This document shows, piece after piece, positions 54,243-63,045 of a DNA stretch of 64,000 nucleotides. The position numbers and the translations under genes are program-made. How positions within the stretch are numbered: the stretch's first letter is position 1; each line of letters starts with the position of its first letter. Source of the stretch: Paenibacillus stellifer (GTDB taxonomy: Bacteria; Bacillota; Bacilli; Paenibacillales; Paenibacillaceae); NCBI RefSeq assembly GCF_000758685.1, contig NZ_CP009286.1, forward strand, positions 836,501-900,500, in the 5' to 3' direction. The notes beneath the pieces are model-generated. The model had not been told where the DNA came from. It ran no database searches and was given only the letters and a program-made list of their open reading frames with translations.

Positions 54243-54512
54243 ATGATCTTGGACAGACGAAAAGCTTCGATAAACTGGAAGTCCATCATGACTCCAGCGT
54301 TCATGAAGAAACATACGGCTTACGATAACCTGATTGATTTCATGGCCTCCGGCGGGTTTGTGATCAAGAAGCTTGATGACGTGGCGGATTTCGAAGGAGA
54401 GGCACTGGACCATTTTATCGCTGGAAATACCGGATTTAACGGCTGGAGTGAAATGCTGAGCACGGCGGTAGGAGATTACTTGGAACAAACCTTTCGTTTT
54501 TACGACTTCTAA
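54243..54512 (+). CDS. Small hypothetical protein after the VWA gene
   Basis: This 89-residue protein has no recognised domain. The ATG at 54243 sits directly after GGAGGG, so TTG 54249 with better spacing is a possible start. It follows the VWA gene by 5 bp and is probably cotranscribed with it. Acidic, likely cytoplasmic. Confidence 0.6.
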   Translation: MILDRRKASINWKSIMTPAFMKKHTAYDNLIDFMASGGFVIKKLDDVADFEGEALDHFIAGNTGFNGWSEMLSTAVGDYLEQTFRFYDF

Positions 54513-54599
54513 TTTTCATTTTCATAAAGGATGGAAGGATTTACCCCCTGGCAGTCGAATTAGGTAAAATATAACTGCCAAGACAAGGGGATTAAGGAC

Positions 54600-55550
54600 A
54601 TGATTGACAAGGTCATACGCATTTTCAAAATTATCAATGCGATTCAGGCGCATCCGGGCATCTCAGCTTCGGACCTCGCCCTGAAATGCGAAGTAGCCGT
54701 AAGAACCATATACCGGGACTTGGACGCAATCAGCCTGTTTGCCCCGATCACCAATGAGGGCCGGGGGACAGGCTACCGGTTTATGGGGAAGTTTTTCCTG
54801 TACCCGCTGAATTTCTCCGAACAGGAAGAAACCGTCTTCTCTCTGCTCCCCTCTGTAATCGACAAGGACAAGCTGCCGAAGGAATTTGAAACCGCCTATG
54901 ATAAGGTGATGGCGACCCATTACCGCGAGAAATCGAGGCAGAACAGCATTGTGGAGAATATCGCGGATATTATCCAGATGGGTACGCCGGCCTACCGGCC
55001 GGAGAGTCCGAATTATTTGCAGCCGGTGATTCAGGCGATTCTCGATCATAAGACCATACAAGCGGTCTACCATACCCAGTACCGGAACGAAACGACGGAG
55101 CGCAGGATCGACCCATACTATCTCGTCCCGCGCGACCAGCGCTTCTATCTAATCGGCTACTGCCACCTCAAGCAGGCAATCCGTACGTTCCGTATCAGCC
55201 GGTTCCAGCAGGTGAGCATCACGGGCGAGACCTTTGACAAGGGTGACTTCAACATCAAACAATATCTCAAGAATACCTGGTCCATCGACCGGGGAGAGAA
55301 GAATACCCGCTTTGTTGTCCGTTTCAACCCGGAAGTGGCAAGGTATATCAAAGAGGAAGAATTGTTCGTGCATCCCCGGATGGTGGATGAGAAGGACGGA
55401 AGTCTTATCTTTGAAGTGACGATCAATAATGAGAAAGAGTTCTTGAAATGGGTTCAGCAGTACGGTCCGGACGCCGAAATTCTGGAACCCCAAGCGATGA
55501 GGGAGCAGATGAAGGAGCGGCTGAGCCAGTGGGTAGGCATGTATAGCTAG
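54600..55550 (+). CDS. YafY-type HTH/WYL-domain transcriptional regulator
   Basis: This 316-residue protein has an N-terminal HTH_11 domain (ASDLALKCEVAVRTIYRDLD, about residues 20-40), then a linker and a WYL domain (IDPYYLVPRDQRFYLIGYCH followed by TFRISRFQQV) from about residue 155, with a C-terminal WCX-type extension. WYL domains sense nucleic acid ligands and often control defence genes. ATG 54600 is preceded by AAGGGG. It is 12 bp from the PD-(D/E)xK gene, so the pair may be an autoregulated unit. Confidence 0.92.
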   Translation: MIDKVIRIFKIINAIQAHPGISASDLALKCEVAVRTIYRDLDAISLFAPITNEGRGTGYRFMGKFFLYPLNFSEQEETVFSLLPSVIDKDKLPKEFETAYDKVMATHYREKSRQNSIVENIADIIQMGTPAYRPESPNYLQPVIQAILDHKTIQAVYHTQYRNETTERRIDPYYLVPRDQRFYLIGYCHLKQAIRTFRISRFQQVSITGETFDKGDFNIKQYLKNTWSIDRGEKNTRFVVRFNPEVARYIKEEELFVHPRMVDEKDGSLIFEVTINNEKEFLKWVQQYGPDAEILEPQAMREQMKERLSQWVGMYS

Positions 55551-55562
55551 GAGGCATTAAAT

Positions 55563-56756
55563 TTGGAAGACTTATATCAACAAGTTACACGTTTTGTAAC
55601 GAACAACCAATTATTAGAGCAGCTGAATGCGAGGTTAAATGAGTTTAACCCTTTTAAAGTATTAAGAGTCAGTCAGCATGAAATACGGCACTCTAATATG
55701 CTCGGATGGCTATTGAATCCTCAAGAAAATCATCAATTGGGCGACCTTTTCTTAAAAAAGATGCTCGCTGAAGTTCTATACGGTGAAATCCAAGTACAAA
55801 ATCATCAGCTTCAGATTACGGATATAATGCTTGGAACCCTTTATGATGCAGAAGTTCTTCGAGAATGGAGAAACATTGATCTCCTTATTTTCTCCAAGGC
55901 CAACTCTCTTGTAATTTTGATTGAAAATAAAGTATATGCAGGTCTGGCTGACCATCAACTAAGTAAATATATAACCACAGTGAAACAGAGGTATCCGAAC
56001 GTCAAAAATGTTGTCCCTATATACCTTACCATTAACGGTGATGAAGCCCCACACAGGGAGTACTACTCATTTAGTCACCGCAGCATTTTAGATATTCTGA
56101 ATTCAATAATCTATTTACACAAAGAGCATATGAATAATCAGGTCGCCGATTTTATCCGTTTTTACATACAAACCTTGGAGGCTCTTACAATGCAGGATGA
56201 GAAACTCGTCCAGTTATGCAGAGAAATATATAAGCATCATAAAGAAGCGATTGAAGCGATTATAGAATACGGTACAATTTCTACCTCCTCTCTAAACCAA
56301 GCGTTCGAACTTCTTGAAAACGAACTAAACTGCATAAGTCATAATGAGGATTCGAAGTTTTTTTTGAGCGATAAGGAAAGATGGTTCTTGCCCAAAGAGC
56401 TTCAATTACAAATCCCCAGCTTATCCCGCAAGTGGAAATCCCCTAAAGCCTTAAGTTATTTTTTTGCCGCAGAGGAAAAGAGGCTTCTGTTGATTTTAGA
56501 GCTAGGGCCCATTTCAGATATTCAAAAGCGCTCTGAAATTTTAAGTAATATCTTAGAAAATAATAAGAAACAGTTTTTCTCAAGAAAATCAAACAGTTCG
56601 TCATACACAAGGATCCGATCGAAAAGCATAGAGATTGATGACTGGTCTGATACCGAGCATGTATCTGGACAAATGAAGATATTGTTGGAACAGAAGTTTC
56701 AATATGCCGAGGTGAATGAAGAACTGAAATCATTGCTGATTAACAATAATTTTTAG
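55563..56756 (+). CDS. PDDEXK_4-family nuclease-like protein
   Basis: This 397-residue protein belongs to the PD-(D/E)xK superfamily branch that includes PF14281. An N-terminal helix carries SQHEIRHSNMLGWLLNP, then a core with EWRNIDLLIF (aspartate) and VILIENKV (ExK) at about residues 102-122. It is related to the frameshifted gene at 44823-45900. The start is TTG at 55563, with AGGAGG just upstream. It follows a WYL regulator by 12 bp. Members of this family are found in defence islands, but their activity is seldom shown. Confidence 0.82.
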   Translation: MEDLYQQVTRFVTNNQLLEQLNARLNEFNPFKVLRVSQHEIRHSNMLGWLLNPQENHQLGDLFLKKMLAEVLYGEIQVQNHQLQITDIMLGTLYDAEVLREWRNIDLLIFSKANSLVILIENKVYAGLADHQLSKYITTVKQRYPNVKNVVPIYLTINGDEAPHREYYSFSHRSILDILNSIIYLHKEHMNNQVADFIRFYIQTLEALTMQDEKLVQLCREIYKHHKEAIEAIIEYGTISTSSLNQAFELLENELNCISHNEDSKFFLSDKERWFLPKELQLQIPSLSRKWKSPKALSYFFAAEEKRLLLILELGPISDIQKRSEILSNILENNKKQFFSRKSNSSSYTRIRSKSIEIDDWSDTEHVSGQMKILLEQKFQYAEVNEELKSLLINNNF

Positions 56757-56859
56757 GACTAACAGTATCATTTCATTTCTTTTGAACAAAGGGGGGATAC
56801 ATAAGGAATTGTCCAGCGAATATGATGAGGAGCATATTAGTTTATTAATGAAGAAAAGG

Positions 56860-56893
56860 AAGACTGCCAAGCGATTCGCCGGCAGTCTTCTTT
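56860..56893. terminator. Bidirectional terminator hairpin
   Basis: AAGACTGCC (56860-56868) pairs with GGCAGTCTT (56881-56889), with T-rich flanks on both strands. It separates the PDDEXK_4 gene from a small minus-strand frame. Confidence 0.8.
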
Positions 56894-56896
56894 CGT

Positions 56897-57094
56897 TTAT
56901 GAAATAAGGAGGAAGTCCGGACTCGGCAGACATTCCAGCGGATAGATATCGTCTCTTCGCGTAATCAGCGCCCTAAAGAAGGCAATGGGGAGTTCTCTAC
57001 TGCAGTAGGAAGGATTGGGCTTCTCCAGATCCACAATGACAAATGCATCTTCGCGGTCATTCAAGCGGTAAATGCGCTTAGTTTCATTCTCCAA
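56897..57094 (-). CDS. Small hypothetical protein or gene tail
   Basis: This frame of up to about 65 codons (TTG 57094) reads plausibly (DREDAFVIVDLEKPNPSYCS and LPIAFFRALITRRDDIYPLE). It ends at the bidirectional terminator, as a real gene would. No good ribosome site is seen and an in-frame stop lies close upstream, so it may be a short gene or a leftover tail. No family is recognised. Confidence 0.35.
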   Translation of the reverse strand: MENETKRIYRLNDREDAFVIVDLEKPNPSYCSRELPIAFFRALITRRDDIYPLECLPSPDFLLIS

Positions 57095-57297
57095 GTAAAA
57101 GAGACGCTTTCTCTTTCCTCGGTCATTCTATCCGTTTCAACGGATAACTGTCTGTCAGGAATCTACGTTCTCATTAAAAAGATAGGGCGAACAGATATTC
57201 GAGACAATGATGTGGCACTTTGAATTGATAAAGTTCTTTTTAACGAACGAAAAAATTCAGTTCAGGCAGCATGAGAAGCGGGAGGAAAAAGGATCAC

Positions 57298-58362
57298 ATG
57301 GAGGGGATGGAAGTGAAAGTATCTGTGGTTATTCCGGTCTATAACGTGGAGAAGTATGTCGTCAAAACCCTTGACTCCCTTGTGCGGCAAACCAGGAAGG
57401 ATTTTGAGATTATCGCCGTAAATGACGGTTCGACAGACCGGACGGCTGAGGTCATCCAAGAGTATATCTTAAGCAGACAATTGGCCAGGATCAAGCTTGT
57501 TAATCAGCGGAATAGCGGAGTAAGCGCTGCGCGTAACAAGGGATTGGGTGAGTCGGATGGCGATTATGTCTATTTTCTTGATGGCGATGATTATGTCCAC
57601 CCTGACCTGATCGAACGTATCTATAAAGCGCTGGACATTCATAAGCCGGACATGGTTTTTTGGGACTCGATTAAAGTGGACGAAAAGGGGAGGTCGATTG
57701 ATAACTGCATGGAGGACAAGAATGCGGAGTTGATGACTGTCTTTACTGGCCGGGAAGTTCTTCATGACATTATTGTCAATCGAACCATTCGAATGATTGG
57801 AGCTTCAGGCGCCTTATATAGCAAGTCGGTATTAAATAAATACGGCATCACTTACACAAACGGCTGTATGAGCGGTGAAGATCAAGAGTTTATTTTGAAG
57901 AACCTGACAGTTTCGGAAAAGGTGGTTTATATCAAAAAGACCATGCTTTTTTATCTTCAGCGTAAAACCTCGATAACGGGAAGCTATAACATCAGAAAAT
58001 TCGATTATGTTGATGCTTTCACAAGAACAGCAGACTTTATGATTCAAAGACCCGGACTTCAATTAATTGAAGAAACCTTTCTGCTCCGCAACATGGTTGA
58101 GAACTATTTCTACAATATTAATAGCTGCCTGTTGGCATCCAGAGTCAGCATCAAGCATCTACTGAGGGATGTAGAGAAGGATTATCCGGGGATCAATGCC
58201 CAAATGATTGAACTCATGAAGGAGTGGAAATCCAAAGGAAGCAAAAATCGATTAATTGATACCTTCCTGCTTCATCCGGTATTTTGCCAGCTGCTTCTTA
58301 TGTTCAGACACTATAAAGGGAAGGTCATCAACATAGCTTACCGAATGAGAAGGAAGCACTAG
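57298..58362 (+). CDS. Family 2 glycosyltransferase
   Basis: This protein of about 354 residues has a GT-A fold: VSVVIPVYNVEKYV at the start, NDGSTDRTAEVI, then the DGDDYVHPD (DxD-type) motif near residue 100. The C-terminal part is variable and would select the acceptor. It is a typical enzyme of exopolysaccharide or surface-glycan assembly. ATG 57298 is preferred for its upstream GGAGGAAAA; the frame is open to 57271. It is followed by a flippase gene after 24 bp. Confidence 0.92.
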   Translation: MEGMEVKVSVVIPVYNVEKYVVKTLDSLVRQTRKDFEIIAVNDGSTDRTAEVIQEYILSRQLARIKLVNQRNSGVSAARNKGLGESDGDYVYFLDGDDYVHPDLIERIYKALDIHKPDMVFWDSIKVDEKGRSIDNCMEDKNAELMTVFTGREVLHDIIVNRTIRMIGASGALYSKSVLNKYGITYTNGCMSGEDQEFILKNLTVSEKVVYIKKTMLFYLQRKTSITGSYNIRKFDYVDAFTRTADFMIQRPGLQLIEETFLLRNMVENYFYNINSCLLASRVSIKHLLRDVEKDYPGINAQMIELMKEWKSKGSKNRLIDTFLLHPVFCQLLLMFRHYKGKVINIAYRMRRKH

Positions 58363-58386
58363 AAAGAGGGAAGGTATGGATACGAT

Positions 58387-59898
58387 ATGACGGCTAAAAA
58401 AGGATTTCTGAACATGACGATCGGAATGATTAGTCTGCTTACTACGATTATTCTTGGAGTTTTTATACCGAGGATCGTGATCTCGACTTATGGATCGGAG
58501 GCCAACGGACTTATTGCCTCGGTGACTCAGGTCATTTCCTATCTGTCTTTACTGGAGGCGGGTGTGGGCGCAGCTTCCCTTCAGGCGTTATTTCAGCCGC
58601 TTGGCAGCAATAATAAAGCAAGAGTCAATGAGATCCTGTCGGCAACATCGGTGTATTACAAAAAAACGGGATTGTATTATTTTCTGGGCGTTATCCTGAT
58701 CTCCATTATTTATCCGCTGGCGGTACAGAGTGAATTTAGCAGGATAACCATTTCCTCCGTGATCCTATTGAGCGGTATAGGTGGGGCTGTGAATTACTAT
58801 TTTCAGGGGAAATACCGGATCTTGCTGGCTGCGGAAGGCAAAAATTATATAGAAGCATCAGTAGTGGCTGTATCGACCTTATTAAACAGTGTGCTCCGGA
58901 TTATTCTTATGCTTAACGATTGTAATCTTGTCCTTGTTCAAGCGGTTTTCTTCGCGTTTACCATCATTCAGATTATCGTGTACCAGATTTATATGAGACG
59001 AAATTACAAGTGGCTGGATGTAAAAGCAGCTCCCGACTTTCAGGCCATCAGCCAGAAGAATTCGGTTTTGGTGCATCAGTTCTCTTATCTGATCTTTGCC
59101 AATACCGATATCATTCTCCTTACTCTGTTTACGAATTTGAAAGTGGTTAGTGTTTACGCGATGTACAGCCTGATTTTCAATATGGTCGGAAACCTCACCT
59201 TTATATTCCGGGACAGCTTTAAATTTGCGCTTGGACAGAAATACAGCAACGATTATGTCAAATTTCTCAAAATGTTTAACCTGTTTGAATCCTGCTATAT
59301 CTCAATCGTGTTTTCTTCGATTCTGCTTACTCTTCTATTAATTCTGCCCTTTATGGAGCTGTACACCTCTGGAATCAGTGATGTGAATTATATAGATCCT
59401 TTATTACCCCTTTTGTTCGCTTCAGTAAAATTACTATTCAACTCTAGACAATCATCAGATGTACTCATCGATATCGTCGGACACTTCCAAAAGACACAGA
59501 CAAGGTCTATTCTGGAAACGGCAATCAATTTCGTGTGTTCCGTAATTTTAGTAGTTCCCTTGGGTGTTTATGGTGTTCTCTTGGGAACAGTTATTGCCTT
59601 GAGCTACCGGTTCATTGATTTAACGTGGTACACCAACCGGAAAGTTCTGGACCGAAGTCCCTGGATGACCTATAAAAAATGGCTGATTCAGTTCGTGCTG
59701 CTGATCCTTGTATATCTGACATTCAAATCATTTCAACTGCCGGTTGATTCATTTATCGATTTCATAATGGCTGCGGTAATGTTATCGATCGTTATAATCC
59801 CTCTATTCCTGGCGGTAGGTTTATGGCTTGGCAAACAGGATCTTGATATGCTGCGGGATTTGTTGCAGCGCCAAAAAAGAAAGGGGGAAGCATTGTGA
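58387..59898 (+). CDS. Wzx-like oligosaccharide flippase (MATE-fold)
   Basis: This 503-residue protein has about 12 to 14 hydrophobic segments, as in polysaccharide flippases of the MviN/MATE superfamily. It would move lipid-linked glycan across the membrane. The last residues are basic and cytosolic. It is 24 bp from the glycosyltransferase gene and overlaps the start of a truncated second glycosyltransferase by 4 bp, which marks it as part of a former polysaccharide operon. Confidence 0.88.
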   Translation: MTAKKGFLNMTIGMISLLTTIILGVFIPRIVISTYGSEANGLIASVTQVISYLSLLEAGVGAASLQALFQPLGSNNKARVNEILSATSVYYKKTGLYYFLGVILISIIYPLAVQSEFSRITISSVILLSGIGGAVNYYFQGKYRILLAAEGKNYIEASVVAVSTLLNSVLRIILMLNDCNLVLVQAVFFAFTIIQIIVYQIYMRRNYKWLDVKAAPDFQAISQKNSVLVHQFSYLIFANTDIILLTLFTNLKVVSVYAMYSLIFNMVGNLTFIFRDSFKFALGQKYSNDYVKFLKMFNLFESCYISIVFSSILLTLLLILPFMELYTSGISDVNYIDPLLPLLFASVKLLFNSRQSSDVLIDIVGHFQKTQTRSILETAINFVCSVILVVPLGVYGVLLGTVIALSYRFIDLTWYTNRKVLDRSPWMTYKKWLIQFVLLILVYLTFKSFQLPVDSFIDFIMAAVMLSIVIIPLFLAVGLWLGKQDLDMLRDLLQRQKRKGEAL

Positions 59899-59969
59899 AT
59901 CCGAAAATCAGCATTATCGTGCCTGTGCGCGTTGAGAAATACAATCGGGCAGAAAATGACCTCATTTGA
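59895..59969 (+). pseudogene. N-terminal fragment of a second glycosyltransferase
   Basis: From GTG 59895, overlapping the flippase stop, the frame reads MNPKISIIVPVRVEKYN, the standard GT2 opening with one damaged position, then stops after 24 codons. The rest of the gene is absent. The polysaccharide cluster has been cut here by deletion, and an unrelated addB-like gene follows. Confidence 0.75.
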
Positions 59970-60123
59970 AGAAATAGGCGAACTTACATTCGAGACAATC
60001 CCGTGACATTTTACCATGGTAAGGTTGTCTTAGGGAACAAAGCTTTGATGGTAAAGAGGGAATAATTGCTTATTCGCGAATATGGGAATATGGAAATTTA
60101 GATTAAAGTAGGGGTGTATTGGA

Positions 60124-63045
60124 ATGAAGTCAACTTGGTTAGACGAGCTGTATGAGTGCTTGTCAGAGGATCCGTTCCGCAAAAAGCTCCTGTTGACCGC
60201 GCGTTACGATCAGGGAGAGCAGTGGCTGAACCGGCTCTGCAGGGATTACGGTCCTTTAATGAATGTAGAGGTTGAAACGATAAGGACGCTGGCCGTCAAA
60301 TATACGAAGAGAAAGCTGGATGCCGAAGGGATGACGTTCATAAGCCGGGATCAGGTCTATTGGCTGATTCATGGTCTGATGCTGGAACTGGCCGAGTCCT
60401 TTCCGGATTTCCTTCCAGCCGATCAAGTCACACCAGGATTGGTCCGCAGTTTTCACAGCGCAATCGGAGAGCTTCGGGAAGCCGGTAAACAGGCAGGAGA
60501 TCTGGAGCTGCAGGTCTTTGACAGCAGGCCGAAAGGATTATACATCAAGCAGCTTCTGGCCGGCTACGAACGGCGGCTCGCGGAGCAAAGGCTGGTTGAT
60601 TATGCCGGACTGACTGCCTATCTTCCGGAACAAGTGGGTGAACGCAGTACGCTGGTAATGATTCCGCCGCAACTGGTCACATCTACCTATGAACATGAAA
60701 TGCTGGGCAAGCTGTTCGACAGCCGACAGCTCTATTATTTTGAAGATAAGAAGTCCTTTCCCGAGTCTCTACTTGAGCATAAAGGCAACCGGGTTGAGAT
60801 CTTTCATGCGGCCGGTTCAACAGCTGAGGTTCGAGAAGTGCTACGGCGGATCTGTAGTAGAGCTATCCCGTTCGACCAAACGGAAATCATTCTGTCGGAT
60901 TATAAGGAATACAGCACGATTGTACATACACAGGCTGAAGCGTTGGCAGTACCATGCACGTTCTCCCAAGGGCTACCGGCGATTTTTTATGGTATGGGAA
61001 AAGCTGCTTTCGCCTACCTGGATTGGCTGGAGAGCAACTATGAAATCGAATGTCTGCTCAAGGGATTCAGGCACCGTTATCTCGCCTTCCGCACCGGCCC
61101 AGCCGCCGGAGACCGGATTTCCGGTTCCGTTGTTGTTCGCCTGCTTGAACGGTGCGGCATCGGGTGGGGGAGAGAACGGTATCGTCTGCTTGAAGTGGCG
61201 GCAGGGAACGAGCAGGATGAGGAAGCCCGGAAGCTTTGGTCGCAGCTTAGCGAGGGGTTCCAGTCTCTTTATGCCGGATTGCCAGTTGAGGGAGCCTGGA
61301 CGCCTGCCGGTGTGCTTCAGGGACTGGTTCAGTTCTTGGAGAAGTGCGGGGTGACGAGAAATGAAGCGGATGCCCTGATGCTGGACGAGCTCCGTACACT
61401 CGGGGCTGAGATGGCTTTGGTTCAGCAGACTCCGGTCAGCCGGGAAACCGCGATTCGCTATGTGCGAGAGAGATTGGACCAGCTCCATTCGGCGGGGCAG
61501 GGGCCTAAAAGCGGGCATCTGCATGTCTCTTCCCTTCAGGACGGCGGCGAATCTGGAAGAGCCCATACCTTTATTACAGGGATGAAGGATTCCTCTTGGT
61601 CGCTACATGTACAGCAGGATCCAGTGCTGCTGGATGAGGAGCGGCTGAACCTTGGCAGCCTGAAGCTCTCCTCCGAGCAGGCGGCTTGGACCTTGACGGA
61701 ACGCCATAAACGTATGGGGGCGATTCACGGATCAGTTACCCTGAGCTTCTCTGCGTATGAGCCTCTGGAACAGAAAGAATCCCATCCCGCCTACGACTTT
61801 CTACTGGCGGCAAGGCGCCTGTCCAGAGATCCGGCGATGGATTATTCCTCGCTTGCTCGTTATCTGGGTGAACCTGTGCTTTATGCTCTGACCGGGTCCG
61901 CCGGTTCACAGGCGTTTCATCTTGATGGAACGGACCGGTGGATAGAGCGGCTAGCGGGGCAGGGGGCGCTGGCGGACGGGAGCCGGGTCGTTCGGCGGTC
62001 TCTTGCTTTTGCAGAACAGGCCCATGAGGGGGCGGTCGTCAGACAGCAACCTTCCCTGTCCGGATATGACGGACTGCTCGAAGAGGAGAGCTTCAATGCA
62101 GCATTCAGGGGGGCGGAGGCCAGCCATGTCAGCGTGACCCAACTGGAACGGTATGCGGAATGTCCGCGCCGGTTCTTTTACCAGTCGGTGCTGAGGATCA
62201 AGCCGAAGGAATCTCCGGTATTCGAACGTTCGGCGTGGCTGAATCCCGCCGAACGGGGAAGCCTGCTTCATCAAGTTTTTGACCGGTATTTGCGCGAAAC
62301 GGTAGCTCAGAATCCCGTTGGAGAGCCGATGCATGATTGGCAGCGTCTTTCTTTGCTCACCGAAGCCGTTATCCGGGAATTTGCAGACAAAGTGCCTCCG
62401 CCAAGTCCGCATATCTTGGGCAAAGAATCCGAGGCGATCCGCAGAGATATCCGGGTGTTCTACCAAATGGAGACGGAACGGATGACCCGGCCCCGGTATT
62501 TTGAGCTGGATTTGACGATAGGCGGCGAACCGATGACTGTTGATCTTGGAGAAGGGCTGACGATTCGTCTGAAAGGTTTTATTGACCGGGTTGACGAGAT
62601 CCGTCCGCATGAATATAAAATCATCGATTACAAGACCGGTAATCCAAAGAAATACAGCGAGGGTGCTTATTTTGCTCGGGGTACCCAGCTGCAGCATTCC
62701 CTGTATGCCGCGGCTTTGGAGCAGTGGATGAGAATAACCGGAACCGATCTGGAGGCCAAGGTGGTGGAGTCGGCTTACTGTTTTCCAACCGAACGGGGGA
62801 AAGGGGAAGAGGACGTACGCCTGCAGAACCGGCGGGACGATCTTCGCAAGGTGCTGGGCGCTTTGCTGGATTCGCTCGAGAACGGTATCTTCATTACAAC
62901 CAATGACCCGGTCCGTTCTCACTGCAACAGCTGTGATTACCAGAATGTTTGCGGTGGTGAAGCTGAGCTGATGCAGTCCAAATGGGAACAGGTGGCGGAC
63001 GATCCGAAACTCAAAGCGATCAGGGAGGTGTGGGCCGTTGATTAA
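60124..63045 (+). CDS. AddB-like ATP-dependent nuclease subunit B (PD-(D/E)xK, Fe-S)
   Basis: This 973-residue protein has an inactive helicase-like N-terminal half and a C-terminal RecB-type nuclease domain. The motif HEYKIIDYKTG lies near residue 838, and a four-cysteine cluster is formed by C680 (AECPRRFFY) and C934, C937, C943 (CNSCDYQNVC). This is the iron-sulfur staple of AddB proteins. It is shorter than classical AddB (about 1150) and may be a divergent paralogue. It overlaps the AddA-like gene by 8 bp. Together they would resect double-strand breaks or degrade foreign linear DNA. ATG 60124 has GGGGTG upstream. Confidence 0.82.
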   Translation: MKSTWLDELYECLSEDPFRKKLLLTARYDQGEQWLNRLCRDYGPLMNVEVETIRTLAVKYTKRKLDAEGMTFISRDQVYWLIHGLMLELAESFPDFLPADQVTPGLVRSFHSAIGELREAGKQAGDLELQVFDSRPKGLYIKQLLAGYERRLAEQRLVDYAGLTAYLPEQVGERSTLVMIPPQLVTSTYEHEMLGKLFDSRQLYYFEDKKSFPESLLEHKGNRVEIFHAAGSTAEVREVLRRICSRAIPFDQTEIILSDYKEYSTIVHTQAEALAVPCTFSQGLPAIFYGMGKAAFAYLDWLESNYEIECLLKGFRHRYLAFRTGPAAGDRISGSVVVRLLERCGIGWGRERYRLLEVAAGNEQDEEARKLWSQLSEGFQSLYAGLPVEGAWTPAGVLQGLVQFLEKCGVTRNEADALMLDELRTLGAEMALVQQTPVSRETAIRYVRERLDQLHSAGQGPKSGHLHVSSLQDGGESGRAHTFITGMKDSSWSLHVQQDPVLLDEERLNLGSLKLSSEQAAWTLTERHKRMGAIHGSVTLSFSAYEPLEQKESHPAYDFLLAARRLSRDPAMDYSSLARYLGEPVLYALTGSAGSQAFHLDGTDRWIERLAGQGALADGSRVVRRSLAFAEQAHEGAVVRQQPSLSGYDGLLEEESFNAAFRGAEASHVSVTQLERYAECPRRFFYQSVLRIKPKESPVFERSAWLNPAERGSLLHQVFDRYLRETVAQNPVGEPMHDWQRLSLLTEAVIREFADKVPPPSPHILGKESEAIRRDIRVFYQMETERMTRPRYFELDLTIGGEPMTVDLGEGLTIRLKGFIDRVDEIRPHEYKIIDYKTGNPKKYSEGAYFARGTQLQHSLYAAALEQWMRITGTDLEAKVVESAYCFPTERGKGEEDVRLQNRRDDLRKVLGALLDSLENGIFITTNDPVRSHCNSCDYQNVCGGEAELMQSKWEQVADDPKLKAIREVWAVD

